From Hippopus hippopus (lineage: Eukaryota > Mollusca > Bivalvia > Cardiida > Cardiidae), in assembly GCA_946811185.2 (NCBI GenBank), contig OX328099.1, forward strand, positions 14,907,859 to 14,971,858: a stretch of DNA of 64,000 bases, in the 5' to 3' direction. This document shows, piece after piece, positions 62,036-64,000 of this stretch. The notes below the pieces were generated by a model. That model was not told the DNA's origin, did not search any database, and saw nothing but the letters and a program-made list of their open reading frames with translations. Positions within the stretch are counted from its first letter, which is position 1, and the number at the start of each line of letters is the position of its first letter. The translations under genes and the position numbers were made by a program.

Positions 62036-62389
62036 TATTATATTCCTTGTTCACCCTTTTTTATTCTAATAATTATCATAAATGGTATAATGTGAGTAAT
62101 CTAAAAAAAAAGTAGTTCCGGCAAACATTCTTAAACTATATCTTCACTAGTGATGATACCATAAATATCATCACTAGTGGTGTTATTCACAGTGAAATTC
62201 CAGTAATTCACTGATATAAAGAAATTGAGTAAAAAAGAATTACTTTAACCCCGGTCCATTTATTTTTGGGGTGACAGTAGAAGACAGATGAGTCTTCAAG
62301 AAAAGACGGTGACCTTTAGATTAGCCATCAAGGGTTTTCCCAATGTTATAAATATTCATAGGAATTGATTTTTTTGCAAATCAATTGTC

Positions 62390-62604
62390 TTAAACCTTCT
62401 CCTGCTAAATAAATTAAATAAAACTTTCAAGGCGAAAGTACATACTTGAATAATGTTACTTCAAACATACTTTTTTGGAGAAAAATATCTCCCTATCGGA
62501 CATTGTAGATCCAAGATCAGACTGCACGTTCTGTGCAGTCTGATCTTGATCTACACTGTCCGCAAAAGGTAAGTGAGTTGCGCTTAGCAAGCCTAAAGGA
62601 TTGA
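62390..62604 (-). mobile_element. P2-family TTAA MITE downstream of the gene
   Basis: Starts ttaaaccttctcctgctaa and ends gcaagcctaaaggattga, with a perfect hairpin centre. Further P2 pieces (mainly the hairpin) lie near 14418-14563, 17040-17145, 21000-21065, 25336-25392, 25864-25942, 31293-31370, 33076-33152, 33933-34000, 37690-37765, 54475-54540, 55995-56075 and 60235-60290. Confidence 0.75.
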
Positions 62605-62963
62605 AGGTGATGAATGAAGTTTAATGTAATGTTTTACACCTGGATTGAAAATTTGTCGCCTGTAAATGTTAACGATATGTACGGCATGTAATATAGATCA
62701 AATTGTAATACTAAGTATAGTCACAAATGAAATTTGAAAATTGATGATTAGTGACTCACATTTTAAACCTTGTACAAAAGATCTATTTATTGTATATAGT
62801 AGAACTTGTACATGTATCTTGTTAGTATCTAAGACAATTTACTTTTTTTTTTTGTAAAAGCGATATTAAACTTTAAAAAAAAAAAAACATTAACTAGTTG
62901 TTCCTTTGATTTCTGTCGTCCACCGACAATTTAGACATAGGTCTAATAGATTCTTATATAAGT

Positions 62964-63282
62964 AGGCCTTGCGCAGTCGGTAGCGTACAGGACTCAAGAA
63001 TAGGGGGTCACTGGCTCGATCCCCGGCTCGGCCAATCTCTTTCTGCGGATTGATGATAGTCATTACGACAGGATTCATTCCTCTCTCGCCGCTGATCATT
63101 GTTTCGACGATGGTTATGTGGGAAAGCAGCCAGTGACTTGGAAAGAATATTGTGCGGAGTACTGTTAAAAAAGAAACTCCAGGAAAGCATGTATAGGTGC
63201 ACTGGCCGCCGCGATATAACTGAAATAATGTTGAAAACGGCGTTAAACACCATACAATCAATCAATCAATCAATCAATCAAT
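62964..63282 (+). mobile_element. S2 tRNA-derived SINE, full length
   Basis: tRNA-like head with A box (cagtcggtagcgtac) and B box (ggctcgatccccgg), a body of about 220 bp containing gtgggaaagcagccagtgac and gtgcactggccgcc, then aatgttgaaaacggcgttaa and an (atca)n tail. Confidence 0.8.
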
Positions 63283-63865
63283 ATAAGTAGGCATTTTATT
63301 CATCGATTTGATGGGTGTTGTGTGGTTAGCGGTTAAGATTTTGAATTGTGGTCGACATTTCTAGTTCTATCGTTGCCTGAAGTCGCTGGTCACATAGTAG
63401 TTTCTTGGGACAAAGGCTTGATAGCGTCTATGCCTGGTGACTAGTAGGACGAAAAAAAAAATGAATTCGAATTGTCAGCTTCGGCAGACATATAACATAA
63501 CACAACAAGCAAGTGCATCTTTTCATACCTTCCTGTAATTTCTTATATCAGTACTTCTCACCATACCCTTTATGAAACATAGGGCTGCTTTCCCACATGT
63601 CCATCTCAGAAACAATATCCAGTGTAAAAGCAATGAATACTGTCGCAATTACCATCGCAATGACTGTCATAAAAAAGTCTTGCCGAGGATTCGATCTGAC
63701 GACCCAGAATTATACTTGCCCTGTTTGTTACCGACCGTGCTGACGAGTTTGACACAGAAAGAAAAATAGAAAATTAACAAAAGCCTGTACGGGTAAAAGT
63801 TCCACGGCTGCAATGTTTTTCACATGTCCCTTTCTGTACATGTAATTCCAACTTAACTGACAGAA

Positions 63866-64000
63866 ATACTCGAATCGACCTAAATTTCCGAACTGATTGA
63901 AATGTTCGAATTTGTCGAAGTAATTATATTTATCAAAATATTCGAAGTGATAGAAATATTCGAATATGAGGGAATATTCGAATTGACCGAAATAGTCGAA
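63866..64000. repeat. TTCGAA-rich tandem repeat at the window end
   Basis: Degenerate units of about 17-20 bp such as ttcgaattgaccgaaata and attcgaagtgatagaaat, running off the window. A related attcgaatata patch is at 29395-29430. Confidence 0.65.

Larger units (their letters stand above)
59058..64000. other. 3' UTR and downstream flank, no second gene seen
   Basis: P2, P6, P5, P3, P4, S3, P1, the 61846 hairpin, P2, S2 and the TTCGAA repeat. No coding segment on either strand has splice signals or recognisable protein similarity. Confidence 0.6.

Overview
The window is animal nuclear DNA, most likely from a bivalve mollusc. This is inferred from AT-rich non-coding sequence, very frequent acatgta words, tRNA-derived SINEs, many hairpin-type MITEs and a long 'AGCT...ATCATGGCCCTCTTG' repeat of a kind common in molluscs. 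I cannot name the species. There are no prokaryotic features.

One protein-coding gene is supported. It is on the plus strand, from 13665 to 59057, and its 5' end is missing. Twenty-two exons with GT-AG introns and consistent phases join into a 907-residue open frame. The order is: three 8-cysteine EGF-like repeats (one 138-bp exon each), a single transmembrane helix, a cytoplasmic juxtamembrane segment with a Y-x-N motif, a complete catalytic tyrosine-phosphatase domain (D1), and a second phosphatase domain (D2) that lost its catalytic residues. It is a receptor-type protein tyrosine phosphatase with an EGF-like ectodomain. The signal peptide, start codon and any further ectodomain exons lie outside the window or were not found in 1-13664.

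Layout: 1-13664 is upstream intron or flank made of repeats; 13665-14290 holds two EGF exons; 14291-24807 is a 10.5-kb intron with a 48-bp minisatellite and the 1.6-kb AGCT element; 24808-26733 holds EGF3, the transmembrane exon (with a wrecked tandem copy upstream) and the first cytoplasmic exon; 30532-50683 holds the juxtamembrane region and D1, split by a 7.7-kb intron with a fold-back Tc1 element and a transposon nested in a SINE; 51514-59057 holds D2 and the stop codon; 59058-64000 is 3' UTR or flank and repeats.

Mobile DNA dominates. Two MITE families use TTAA targets (piggyBac-like), two more families (here P3 and P4) have unrelated ends, and four tRNA-derived SINE families are present. 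The most unusual repeat observation is that three MITE families with different termini carry what looks like the same 69-bp hairpin (13-bp inner stems, 5-nt loop, 19-bp outer stems). The clearest gene-level observations are that seven of eight D1 introns recur in D2, six at the same position and all seven in the same phase, and that the transmembrane exon was tandemly duplicated and the copy broken by a TTAA MITE.
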